Assembly: GCA_022559985.1 (NCBI GenBank)
Contig: JAFJTR010000014.1
Span: forward strand, 62,001-126,000
Direction: 5' to 3'
Source: Parastagonospora avenae f. sp. tritici 18332-5
Taxonomy: Eukaryota; Ascomycota; Dothideomycetes; Pleosporales; Phaeosphaeriaceae
DNA length: 64,000 nt
Shown: piece by piece, positions 20,788-30,428 of the stretch
How positions within the stretch are numbered: the first letter of the stretch is position 1
Layout of the letters: the number at the start of each line of letters is the position of its first letter
Notes under the pieces: generated by a model
What the model was told of the DNA's origin: nothing
The model's input: the letters and a program-made list of their open reading frames with translations, nothing else
The model's database searches: none
Translations under genes and position numbers: made by a program

Positions 20788-21847
20788 ATGTTCCAAAAGA
20801 TGACTCTGAGAGGCATGATTAGACGCTTCTGCAGCGCGACGGCTAGCTCGTCACTCGATGCCCAGCTTCGTAAAGCAAAGCCAGTGGAGGCTGCCTGGTG
20901 TGCATCCCAATACTTTGCGATAGGTGCTGAGTATCCACACCTAATGACCGCCAACAACAAACAGATCGACGGCCTTTGGATCTGTCATTGCGGAGAGGAG
21001 AACTACCTTGTTCACTACAAAGGCGCGCATCCGTTCAAGCAGCTCAGCTGTACCAAGTGCCATCACAGCATGTGCAATGAGTGCCAGACATCCGATATAA
21101 TGACGCAAATCCCACACCAAGCTACAGAGGTCTTCTGATCGCGATTTTCAGCAGAGGGTTCAGAGTTGGCATATTGTTCTGTGTGTCAGAACTGCGGCCT
21201 TTCTCTCCGCGCGATTCTGAGTGGAGGTTTTCTCGACTTCTTGGTACCGCAGTGTCATAGTTGCATGCAATCGTCGTCTGCTGCGTCGACTGGTTATTAT
21301 ATTGGCTCGCTAATCAACTTTCGTCGGGAACCCTGAAGGCACTGCGGTTACCCTGAGGCTCAAGCGATGTATCACAGAGCCAGGAGATCTTGAGGTTTGC
21401 AATGACTCGGGTGTTTGTGTTGGTGCAGATTGCTCTGCTTCCACAAAACCAGCGTCAATCCGCATTCCAAAAGCAGCGGATGCTCGCCTCCCTCCAATAA
21501 GCACACCTGGATCTGCGCCAGCACCTGCTGCTGTTCATACCCAGACAGCCTTGTCTTCCCATCCACCTACACCACCACCAATCGAAGGTGCACGGACTGC
21601 TTCCAACGCTCATAGACGACCTCACCACAGCTATCGGGCCCAGACCGTGACGACTGTTCCTTCTCATCCGAAGCCATAGGGTAGGTCTCAGGCTATAGCT
21701 GATGCGACGATGGGTCAGCCCATGCAACTGCAATGCCCATCCACTGGTTATGAAGACCTGGATGCGGCAATGGCCCAGCTGCGAAGCATGCCGGGATACA
21801 AGGTGCGTGCCATTAGAGTACATGGAGTCGGTCGCATATTTATGTGA
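20788..21847 (+). pseudogene. Double zinc-ribbon family, copy 2, disrupted
   Basis: The frame opens at 20788 (or 20800, which aligns with copy 3) and runs through RKAKPVEAAWCASQYFA, GLWICHCGEENYL and HPFKQLSCTKCHHSMCNEC, then hits TGA at 21136-21138, where copy 3 has a Ser codon. Homology continues at once in the same frame through the second cysteine cluster (SVCQNCGLSLRAILSGGF, then VPQCHSCMQ) to about 21330. There one extra base shifts the frame. The shifted frame continues through a Pro/Ala-rich linker to a TAG at 21677 and, beyond it, the family C-terminal block (GYEDLDAAMAQLRSMPGY) ending near 21846. Two stops and one frameshift make it a pseudogene of a copy-3-like gene. A 116-residue single-ribbon product from the 5' part cannot be excluded. 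Confidence 0.82.
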
Positions 21848-22279
21848 TCCTCTGCGAAATTCTCAATACATTTTCTATGGCTTGCTGACTCTCTCACTGC
21901 TTTCTTGAATCTTCTTTTCCAAGTCCATGTCTTCGAGCTATATCTCGTTTCTTACATTACAGTATAGAGCTGCACATGAGCATGCTAACGACTCATACAC
22001 TGCAGAAACACCTCGCCCCCGCACATTACGTGTTTCAGTTCACAATCAACATTGTGCGACCACGATGTTTCTTATATGACTACAATATATCCTACCCCAT
22101 GAACATGGGAGCACATAAAAGCCCTTCTCCCCACCACCTCAAAAGTTCGATATAGAATTCTCATAATCTTCCAGTGACAACTGATCATCGCAACGCCAGT
22201 CACACACAGAAAGACTTCCACGCTTGACCTCACTAACACTACACACACAAACACTCACATAAACATTCATACTCTCACG
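21848..22279. other. Spacer and probable promoter of zinc-ribbon copy 3
   Basis: About 430 bp. It ends in a CA-rich leader (around 22200-22270) just before the copy-3 ATG. No gene seen. Confidence 0.45.
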
Positions 22280-23644
22280 ATGAAATTGAGTCAGGTCATT
22301 CGCAAGGTGAGCGGCCTCCAAGGTCCCATCCAAACATTGCAAGTAGAACTGAAGAAAGCAAAACCAGTAGAGGAAGCCTGGTGTTCGGCTCAGTACCGGA
22401 ATGCTGGCGCAGAGTATCCTCACCTGAACAGCATAAACAACAAGCAGGTCGATGGGCTATGGGTATGCCATTGCGGCCATGAGACCCAGCTCACGCATGT
22501 GACAGGAAATTACCCTTTCGCATACCTCCGATGCAGTCGTTGCAGTCACATTCTCTGCGACGACTGCCAGACCTCCGAAGTCATCACACGCATCCCAGTT
22601 GATGCTACGGAAGTCTTCAGTTCTAGGTTCCAGGGCGCCCAGATACGTGCATACTTTTCAGTATGCCAGCAATGCGGACTCTCTCATCGAGCGACGATGA
22701 GTGGCGGATGCGTTGACTTCACGGTACCGTCTTGTGCTGACTGCCAGAATCTCGTAAATGCTGGAGACAGCGGGTATTTCATTGGCTCCACAGTTAGTTT
22801 CAGACGAGACCCTGAGGGTAAGGCTGGCGCTTTGAGACTTCAGCGTCGCATTGGCGGGAGAACGGCTTTCGACTCTCCTGTGCAAACGTCTGGTTTCTCA
22901 ACACCAGCGCCAGTACCTAAGCATTGCCCCCAACAAGGCCCTGCATCTGTGCCTACTTCCAGGCTACCTGTGCCTGTGTCTAGGCTAACTATGCCTGCTT
23001 CTCGGCTGGCGCAAACACCTAGAGCTCCAGCTGCCCGCCCAGCACGCCCAGCGCGTGTAGCTCAGGCACTCCCAACCACTCCTCCCCGCGTGGAGACCTC
23101 TCGAGAGCCATTCGATACGGTCGGTCTTTCCGCAGGACGTGATATTGCTCCAGGGCCACGCCATCAGTCTTTACAGGCGCAACATCGGACTAGAACTGAG
23201 CCAGTCGTTCCATTACGACCTACGCCCAAGGCCAGGTCCCAGACGGTAGCTGCTCCTGCCGCGCGTGTTGTCATAGAGCCTCCCCAGACCATACCTGTCC
23301 CTGCCACGCGTGTCCTCGTAAAGCCTACCCAGACGGTAGCAGCAGAGCCCTTACGCCCGTCCGCGCCGCCTCGCGCTACCACTTCACGTAGGCCGTCCCA
23401 TGGAGTCTACCTTTCAGAAGAGGATCTTGAGCGCCGCCAGGAAGCTCCAAAAGTCTCGATCGAGAATCGAGCCCAGCCTGGAGTTCACCCTGCGCACCGT
23501 CTTGCGCCAGAGATTCGTTCTCATACTGTCGCTACTTCTTCCACGCGTGTGGTTCTACAGCCTGCCCCGTCCAGTGGTTTCAAAGACCTGGATGAGGTGA
23601 TGGGCCGGCTCCGGAATATTCCCGGATACGGTGCTGTCCCTTGA
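22280..23644 (+). CDS. Double zinc-ribbon family protein, copy 3, with long Pro-rich tail
   Basis: Intronless, 454 residues. Residues 1-60 hold the family leader (LKKAKPVEEAWCSAQYRNAG). Zinc-ribbon 1 is GLWVCHCGHETQL to YLRCSRCSHILCDDC. Ribbon 2 is FSVCQQCGLSHRATMSGG to VPSCADCQNL, ending in GYFIGSTVSFRRDPEG. From about 200 to 430 the protein is disordered, rich in Pro, Ala, Arg and Thr, with loose repeats of QTVA-x4-RVV-x-x-P and SRL(P/T)(V/M)P. The last 25 residues return to a conserved block, GFKDLDEVMGRLRNIPGY, also present in the decayed copy 2. It is the longest and best preserved member. Function unknown; the disordered linker with conserved ends suggests a scaffold. Confidence 0.85.
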   Translation: MKLSQVIRKVSGLQGPIQTLQVELKKAKPVEEAWCSAQYRNAGAEYPHLNSINNKQVDGLWVCHCGHETQLTHVTGNYPFAYLRCSRCSHILCDDCQTSEVITRIPVDATEVFSSRFQGAQIRAYFSVCQQCGLSHRATMSGGCVDFTVPSCADCQNLVNAGDSGYFIGSTVSFRRDPEGKAGALRLQRRIGGRTAFDSPVQTSGFSTPAPVPKHCPQQGPASVPTSRLPVPVSRLTMPASRLAQTPRAPAARPARPARVAQALPTTPPRVETSREPFDTVGLSAGRDIAPGPRHQSLQAQHRTRTEPVVPLRPTPKARSQTVAAPAARVVIEPPQTIPVPATRVLVKPTQTVAAEPLRPSAPPRATTSRRPSHGVYLSEEDLERRQEAPKVSIENRAQPGVHPAHRLAPEIRSHTVATSSTRVVLQPAPSSGFKDLDEVMGRLRNIPGYGAVP

Positions 23645-23790
23645 GTGTTAGCGCATTTGATCTGCATAGCAATCTTATTCCTTTTGAAATTTGACTTCTC
23701 CTTGCTGCAACTTGATGATATTCGTGCCTTTCCCCCGTCACGTGATAAATTAGCACATTTATAGTAGTTAACGCTGCGAAATGCGCACAG

Positions 23791-23950
23791 ATCGCTAACA
23801 TCACGTAACAAGACGTCAGCCATTCCGCATAATAGATCATTAACCTCACGTAGCAGGATGTCAGCCAATTTCGCACAGGTCATTAACGCCACGTAGCAGG
23901 ATGTCAGCCATTTCGCACAAATCATTAACATCACGTAGCAAGACGTCATA
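23791..23950. repeat. Imperfect tandem repeat, four copies, period 42-45 bp
   Basis: Copies start at about 23791, 23836, 23879 and 23921. The core reads TAAC-TCACGTARCARGAYGTCAG split by small differences, followed in the first three by a CCATTTCGCACA-like end. Units contain ACGTCA, a CRE/ATF half-site, in copies 1 and 4. It lies directly downstream of zinc-ribbon copy 3. Confidence 0.85.
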
Positions 23951-24093
23951 TGTAAGCAGTGGCGCGGTTTGTGAGGCCACCTCCGAACCTAAACCCCAAA
24001 GGAATCTGAACCCTGAAAGGAACATGAACATCAAAAACAATCACCCCGAATCCGTCGAGACATCGATTCTGTGTCGTTATGCAGTGCTAGGCG

Positions 24094-24166
24094 CCCAACA
24101 CTTGGATGACAATCGACGCAATCTTGTAATTTTTTCCGGTGCCCAGCAGTTGGATGACAATCGACG
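24094..24166. repeat. Two-copy repeat, period 48 bp
   Basis: TTGGATGACAATCGACG occurs at 24102-24118 and 24150-24166, each preceded by a GCCCA-CA element. It sits about 260-330 bp upstream of the ADP-ribosyltransferase-like gene. Confidence 0.8.
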
Positions 24167-24426
24167 AGAACTCTGGTGCCCATTCAACTCCTTAGCATTG
24201 AATCAAGCACTGAGATTCCACATACTCAAGTATATAGGATCTCGATATTCTTGCTCTGTGACTTAATTATCAACAACCATCTTCCCCATCTTCCCAGCAG
24301 CTTTTGCAGCTTTCAGCCTAAGAAAACACACTTCATTTTCAGCTTCAGCTTAGCTCTTCAAACAAATCCATCTTCCCCCCTGACAACTCTTCAAAGTTTG
24401 CAACAAGCAAAGCAAATCAGCTCAAC

Positions 24427-25006
24427 ATGTTCGGTCGCTCTCAAACCGTTCACTTCGCTGCTTTCCTCGCCCTACTATCCCCTGCGTTGGCTACCGTCTA
24501 TCGCTTAGATGATCGCTCGCCACAAACGGTCAAAGATGCTGGAGGATTGGTGTCCTGGAATCCTGCCGGGACCGGGAGTGTCATTCAGCATGTTAGGAAG
24601 GAGCTAGGTGACCAGGATCCATGGGTTTCAACCTCAACCGATAAAAAACTTCTTAGAAGTAAGGATCGCAGTACAAATCCTAGACTTGATACATTCGCTA
24701 ATTATAACTCTTTCTTTTGCAGAGGGCGCCACGTCCATCACGGATATCTTTCTCTATGAGATCTCAGAAGACGGCCTTGACCTTGTTGACACCAAGGAAG
24801 CGTTCAAGGAGGCGGGCGAAGAGCATCCTCACCCTGGGGAGGAGGAATTTTCAGTGAAGGGCAAGATTCCTTGGGAAAACATCAAGAAGTGGACCGTCTA
24901 CAAGAGAAGCAAGAAGCAGAGCGATCAGACTAGGAAAGACTTTGACGATGGGCAAAAGGACAAGCGTTCGGACCCTTTGGTCCGTTCGGTAAAGTTCAGG
25001 GTTTAA
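24427..25006 (+). CDS. Secreted heat-labile-enterotoxin-A-like ADP-ribosyltransferase
   Basis: Exons 24427-24658 and 24723-25006 flank a 64-bp intron (GTAAGG..TGCAG); the product is 171 residues. A signal peptide covers residues 1-22. The rest shows the signature of the enterotoxin-A family of mono-ADP-ribosyltransferases: the NAD-binding Arg at 26 in VYRLDDR, the STS motif at 68-70, and the ExE pair E117/E119 within an HPHPGEEEF segment followed by KIPWENI. All three catalytic elements are therefore present. The protein is a single short domain with no A2-like extension or binding module. Relatives occur in plant- and insect-associated fungi; targets are usually unknown. It lies inside the zinc-ribbon island, with repeats upstream. 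Activity is inference. Confidence 0.8.
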
Positions 25007-25920
25007 CTCCAATTGTTCCGAGGTCCTGGTAATTGCAGCACGCAACCACCTCGACTGCCCGTCTTACGGTGCACATCTCACAACACCGTTTCCAAGGTTC
25101 CTTTTCTTAGATCTCAAGTAGCTTAGACTGTCATTTACGCATAGAAACACTCTCTTTTTGAATATAGATTATATTTCCTGTCAGCTTGTTACACCGCCCT
25201 ACGCCCAAACTACACTTCACCTCGCACGCTGCAACAACACTTGTCTCTCCCTTTCAAGCCTTCTCTTTCCGCAAACTGTGTGCTCGTCTTCCCCTCCTAG
25301 CCAACATCGGACGCCATGGACGGCATCAAAGGCTCGTCGCGGAAGGGTACGCATAGTATAGAGTCTGGAGCGAAGCTATTCTCCGCATTGAAGTAGAGAA
25401 CCATGCGCGGATCGTTCCTCCAAACAAACGCCGATGCAAATTTGTCCCCTCAAATCCATCCCACAGCTGCTCCTAAGCGAAGAACGGCGGCACTTGCGCC
25501 TCGAGCGTGACGAGCCCCCTCAGCCCTAGCTACGCACATCTTCTTTGTTATAAGTAGATATGAAAGTGTACGCTCTGGGTATAAAGCCGCCTTTGGCTTG
25601 CCTACAATACCTAATTGAAACCCTGTAAGTCGTCCGACCTGGCATGTTGTACCTAAGCGTCAGTCTGTGGGTGTCGAGCTGAGAGCGTGGCACGTGCACT
25701 CACCACAATCACCGGTACAATTCTTTACACAATCCCATCACGCCATCGGGGGAGACTGTGACCGTCATAACATCATAGACGGTGGAAACAGGCTACAGTG
25801 TATCAGGAAAGATTGCATGATAGTATTAACTACAAGTACCGAAAAATAACCCAACAATATGATGACTACTCCAAGCTTGCGAGATGGTCTTGCATCTATT
25901 CCACGTCCAACTTTTCGATA
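25007..25920. other. Intergenic, 0.9 kb
   Basis: Shared 3' region of the ADP-ribosyltransferase-like gene (plus) and the acidic orphan (minus). No ORF with coding character, no repeat noticed. Confidence 0.5.
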
Positions 25921-26412
25921 CTAAGCTTTTCCAGGCGCATTCTCAAAGTCGCATCCGAGAATAGCTCTAGCTAGAACCGCAACTCTCTCCTTGGCCAGCT
26001 CTTCATCGTCTTTTATCCCAACCAAATCTCCATTCCAGGTAATGCTGTGGATCTTTGCACTCGCGCTATTGCCGTTACTTGATTTTGGGGCAATGTGAAG
26101 TATGTACTCCTCCTCTTGTACAAAGTGTCGAATAACGTGGATAGATATGTTGCCATTTTCATCCTCAATGAGCCAGCCATATTTATCGTCGAAGTTTCGG
26201 GGTCTGAAACCAGCTTTGAGCTTTTCCATATCGGAATCGCTAATCGCCAGATCCCAAGGTGCTGTGAGAGTCTTTTTCATGGGCTTGACCCATTTGCGCA
26301 CGAATTCATTTAAATGCCACCTGTTCCAAATTTCCTCATCCACCTCCTCCTCTTCTTCCTCTTCCTCCTCCTCCTTCACCACATCGATGTGCGCGTTGCT
26401 GTCCAACGTCAT
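25921..26412 (-). CDS. Small acidic orphan with poly-Glu run
   Basis: Intronless, 163 residues. A run of ten Glu lies near the N-terminus (VVKEEEEEE...VDEEIWNRW). The folded part has W-DLAISDSDMEKLKAGF, RPRNFDDKYGWLIEDENG, SIHVIRHFVQEEEYILHI, and SITWNGD, ending in LARAILGCDFENAP. I associate this arrangement with a small multicopy orphan family seen in Dothideomycetes, but I know no function. The poly-Glu is encoded by a purine-rich tract on the coding strand (26338-26375) and is prone to slippage. No signal peptide or TM segment. Confidence 0.72.
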   Translation of the reverse strand: MTLDSNAHIDVVKEEEEEEEEEEVDEEIWNRWHLNEFVRKWVKPMKKTLTAPWDLAISDSDMEKLKAGFRPRNFDDKYGWLIEDENGNISIHVIRHFVQEEEYILHIAPKSSNGNSASAKIHSITWNGDLVGIKDDEELAKERVAVLARAILGCDFENAPGKA

Positions 26413-27585
26413 CCTGGAATTTAACTTGCACGATCTCTTCGCTGTGATAATGATTCAAATATCGAGGATCGTAATTGGAAGTTCGTGCATGCCAAGGTGT
26501 CTGTCTGATCGGTCTTGGGAGTCGGGTGTGAAGGCGTTGTTCGACTTGAGCAACAAGTTTAGAGGTATTGGTAGAAAAAGAAAGGATTCAAGACCTAGCC
26601 TTGGGGTAGGCGGTGCTGAATATATAGGCTGCAGTACAACAGTCTGCCTAGAACCGTGAGTCATGTGACATAATCGTCTAGACCAGATATAGTTAGCTCC
26701 ACATATGTCACGGAAGCCCGTTGTAATTCACGTCAGCCATGTCCTTACATGCGCGCGAGCCTCCACCAAGGGGGGCTGCGCACCGTCAGCCATGCCCACG
26801 TGTATGCGCCCGTCAGCCATGTCCCTTACATTGATTCGTCAGCCATGTCCTTCACATGCACCATTACACAGAGCGAGCCTTTATCAAAGGAGGGCTGCGC
26901 GTCATTAACGATCATTTCTCTCTATACAAAGACACCTTGTTCGCCATGCTTAAGCATGTATTTCCTCCTCTATGAGCATATCTTTGCTTCGATTGAGCGG
27001 GGCTGTTGGTTTGCTGCCATCTTAATAATCATCAGCAAACACCTTCTCATGGGTATACAAGCAGCCTTATGCCCACATCTGGTGGGTATCGACCTGATCT
27101 AACAGTGGTAGGGGATATTGTATTTGCTGTGTTCTGAACGGGAAAATCACAGTGCGGACTTCGATACTGACTGCGACGGCGACGACAACAACTCCCCATT
27201 TCACGACACATCCACAGGACCAATATCGCACGATCACAATGTTACTGACTCTGGATCATTCCTCGGTACATGTTCATTTGCGGGCGTTAGCTTGACAGCA
27301 TGACGACACCATGTGTATTTCGACATTGTGCACGTACAGTTCTACAACTGCTTATGACTCACTGTCGCTTCACAGGATCACTGTATGCTAATAATGTCAA
27401 GCATTGCCAATGCAAAGGGTAGACTGAACATCGTCTAGTATGGAGTACACCGACCTGTTCCATATCATTCTGTACAGTCCATATTATCTCAAAGCATTTC
27501 AAGAATAGCAGGACCATCTTGACACGTTTACAAAACAGTAGCACAAACTCAGGGCGTAAGTACTCTCCGTTGCCACATTTTCAAC
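26413..27585. other. Intergenic, 1.2 kb, with a repeat array
   Basis: Contains the repeats at 26731-26900. The remainder (27100-27585) has only short frames. No gene supported. Confidence 0.55.
26731..26900. repeat. Nested repeat array with CGTCAGCCATG core
   Basis: The 11-mer CGTCAGCCATG occurs at 26731, 26784, 26811 and 26837 (spacings 53, 27, 26). A larger element with GCGAGCCT and GGGCTGCGC occurs at 26755-26782 and 26873-26900, 118 bp apart. The GTCAGCCAT core is shared with the array near 23.8 kb. Confidence 0.8.
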
Positions 27586-28276
27586 ATGCTTTCCAGGGTG
27601 TTGAGCATTGTATCTAGACAGCCCACTGGCAAGTCCCTTGCCTCCTCCTCGCGTAAGGACCAATCCCCGTAACTCTAGCAGAGCCACTTCCTGACACGCG
27701 GGAACTGTGGGCTAAGCATAAGTGCCGCCATATCATGCAGATGACATATGGTGATGACATCCAGGACGGGATGTGGATCTGTTGCTGCGGCGCGGAGAAC
27801 CACATCACACATATGACAGACCTCACCCTTTCCAGCACCTCACATGCGCCAAGTGTGAGCATGTATTCTGCAAGTCCTGTATCTTCTCGCCAATCCTCGT
27901 ACCCATCACGCTCAACATGGTCGCATTAATGCGCATCTTGCCCTCGTTTGAAGCCCCGCGATTGCGCGTCGGAGAGGTGTGTAACAAGTGCGGCCTCACC
28001 CACCGCGCCACGGGCGACGATGTCAAGTTCGCCCCATATTGCGCGTGTGGAGCGCAACGCACAGAAGACTGGGTGGTCTTCGCGATATGCCCTCCGCAGG
28101 GCTATCACTTCGATCCTATTGTGACTTCTGTCCAGCTCAAGACAAAGTGGCAGGAGGCCAAGGAGGAGGCGTTACACTTGAAGCGCTCAGAGTCTGCTCC
28201 CGCACCTGAGATCGTCCCTGGAAAGGGATTGAAGCGCAGTAATGCGGTGAGGAAGGCTCGGTCGAACTGGATATGA
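27586..28276 (+). pseudogene. Double zinc-ribbon family, copy 4, frameshifted
   Basis: Three frames must be combined. A leader starts at ATG 27586 (MLSRVLSIVSRQ, like the copy-3 start). From about 27680 a second frame gives EPLPDTRELWAKHK and then DGMWICCCGAENHITHM. After about 27822 a third frame continues directly with PHPFQHLTCAKCEHVFCKSC, the second ribbon CNKCGLTHRATGDDVKF to YCACGAQRTEDWV, and a helical tail. The junction near 27822 lacks one base compared with the family and has no room for an intron. The junction near 27660-27680 could be a real intron (GTATCT to AGAG, 69 bp). So at least one true frameshift is present, or a sequencing error. Confidence 0.72.
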
Positions 28277-29644
28277 AAGTATCGACAGACCTTGTGAGCC
28301 GTTGAGTGAGGAGCTCATTAGGAGTTAATTGCTTAGAAGATCGTATATATGATGTAATAAAAGTCTTATCAAGATGAAAAACTTTTGTGCCCCAAACGAC
28401 TGTGACTGTATATTACCTCGTAGAAATCCGAAAAGAGATTTATTTCGAGCCATCGATACGACTGAGGTTGACACGTTGATACGCTTCGACTTCTCCCTCG
28501 AACATCAAACACTCCAACTATTTGCCAGCGCTGCACGTCGGCGTCTGACAAAGTCCGGAATCAGCGTGATATCCAGCCGTACAAGCCGACCCAGGCCCAA
28601 ACAACCCATCTGCTCCATAACAAGCCCCAAAAGTAGAGTTCTGCTACTGAAAACCCCAAGTAGCACGACACGTTCCGTCACGGGAGACAGGCAGATCCGC
28701 CGGAACCGGCGTCGCCACTCCCTCGCTATCACCGACACGCTATTGAATGCGCGCGAGACCTATCCAACGCCTCCAAATGCCTAGGCACAGCATGCCTTTT
28801 TAGTTTGCCTTCAAAGACTGCTTGTTCACACATCCTTCTTCTTAGCCGCTGACCCAGACTCCTTCTGCTCTTTTTTGCTATGATCTGCTTGATTCTCCGC
28901 CGTGAAAGGTCGACACGCTCTGTCTGAAACGGGACTCAGTGTGCAGTTATTTTGCAAGCCTTGATACCGGTGCTTCTCACTGAAAAAGGGAGATCGGGGA
29001 AGTTCGGACGCATCGTAGAATGGTCGCATGTTGAGTATTGTGTAGCGAATCTTGATGATTGAGAAGAAATGGACAATTGACGTGAATGTCAGAGAACTGC
29101 TGGATATCCACCCTGCGTTTTGTTTTCCACCCTCAAGTCTTTATACAGCTGACTTTGCGTTCTAGAGGTGCGGCCTTGTGCTGGCGAACAGGGCGTTTAA
29201 GAACAATACTAAGCACTTAGCGAAGGGGTACCCTTTGAACGCGACTCGCATCAGTGGACCATCAGCGATAAATTTCAGCGTCATTCAATGTAGACCGCAG
29301 TACACGAAAGGTGTTTGAGAGAAGCGAGATCCCGAAGAACGGAGATTCATGCATCATCGAGTACATTCGTACAAGTACAATAGCGACATGCTGCCATTGG
29401 ATATTTTTCAAACTCTAGGGAAATCTGGCCGTGAGCCGCCGTTGTGCTGGTAAGCATGAAAAAACGATCGCTACCATTAAACTTACAAAGAAAAGAAAAA
29501 GCCTGTAGATGCTCCGCTGCACATACTGCGTTGCTGAGTGAACCCACGTCCCAATTACCCGCAATGTCTAGATGAAGCCGTTTTCTTGTGCATGACCACG
29601 TATTCAGTGAGGGCCATGCCGATAGAATCGTCATGAGCCTTCTC
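28277..29644. other. Intergenic, 1.4 kb, with one possible small ORF
   Basis: Between zinc-ribbon copy 4 and PAM17. A plus-strand frame at 28374-28784 is Arg/Ser-rich and unconvincing. The minus ORF at 28826-29029 is listed separately. Confidence 0.45.
28826..29029 (-). CDS. Possible small protein, 67 aa
   Basis: A short frame starting MRPFYDASELPRSPFFSEK with a Lys/Ser-rich end (KKEQKESGSAAKKKDV). The composition is protein-like and an AT-containing upstream region follows, but there is no family match and no second line of support. Confidence 0.25.
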   Translation of the reverse strand: MRPFYDASELPRSPFFSEKHRYQGLQNNCTLSPVSDRACRPFTAENQADHSKKEQKESGSAAKKKDV

Positions 29645-30428
29645 TTACGCCAACTTTCCGCCTCGGTATCTGCCGGTCTTGAGGTTGAAAGCTCGCTGGT
29701 CCTTGAGCCATCTCCTGTAGCCAGCCACGCTGCCAATCTTCTCACCGTAGTAGTCTGGTGGCGGGTTCGCGAGGGAGGATGCAGTGGGGTCAACTCTGTG
29801 GCGCTTGATGCGGTTGAAGAAGCCCGAGTCTTTCTGTTCACATGTCAGACTCTATCCGAAACACTTTCCGATCTCCACCGCTGTCGACTGCTTTACTTAC
29901 CGCAGTGAATTCTGCCAGCACTCCTCGATATGCCAGGCTGAAGAGCTGGTTGCCGAAGATGGGCCCAATCAACCATCCCACGGCCATCATGCCAATCGTG
30001 CTCAGTCCCATCAGCATGAAGGGGTCCAGGCCACCAAGCTGCGCAGACAACGTGGCGTCATAGCCGTTCGCCATCATGGTTGTAAGGCCATAATACGTGA
30101 CTCCAACGGCGCCTACTACAGAGCAGCCCTGTCCGATCCTTCGGCGTGTTCGTCGAAGTGCGAAGAAGTCGTTCCATGTGAGTTTCGGTTGCGATGCTGA
30201 TGGGGCACCGCCTGTAGCTTGCGAGGACGCCGATGTCGCATTTCGCACGACGAATTTGCTAAGGAAGGTGCGCTGTGCTGCAATAGAGCTGGGTCGCGAT
30301 ATTGAGGCTTTGCTGGATCGTGTGCATGTGGAGAAGGACGCTGTCGCTGCGGAGATAGGGGCGATTATGGCGGGCGGGTAGCGGTTTGCGAAAGTCCTCG
30401 CAGGATATAGGGCGCTTCGTGCGAGCAT
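29645..30428 (-). CDS. PAM17: PAM17, subunit of the TIM23 presequence-translocase motor
   Basis: Exon 1 (30428-29901) and exon 2 (29833-29645) flank a 67-bp intron (GTAAGT..AACAG); 238 residues. Pam17 is an inner-membrane protein that organises the Pam16-Pam18 module of the mitochondrial import motor. The first 60 residues form a Ser/Arg/Ala presequence. The core begins LTWNDFFALRRTRRRIG, followed by two TM helices (GCSVVGAVGVTYYGLTTMM and PFMLMGLSTIGMMAVGWLIG). The end carries the family signature PPPDYYGEKIGSVAGYRRWL, then KDQRAFNLK. It is longer than yeast Pam17 (197), mainly in the presequence. Confidence 0.94.

Larger units (their letters stand above)
23645..24426. other. Repeat-bearing intergenic region upstream of the ADP-ribosyltransferase-like gene
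   Basis: It carries two short-period arrays (listed separately) and then a pyrimidine/A-rich leader (24260-24420) typical of a fungal promoter. No gene seen. Confidence 0.6.

Noticed and set aside
20788..21847. RIP mutation as the cause of copy 2 decay
   Set aside because: The lesions include an inserted base and an apparent A-to-T change, and the region is not depleted in C/G the way RIP-mutated DNA is.
19448..28276. CRISPR-like or prokaryotic defence array
   Set aside because: The repeats are short, degenerate and not separated by unique spacers. The context is eukaryotic with spliceosomal introns.
29347..29841. A 164-codon minus ORF overlapping PAM17 exon 2
   Set aside because: Out of frame with the conserved AGYRRWLKDQRAFNLK end of PAM17.
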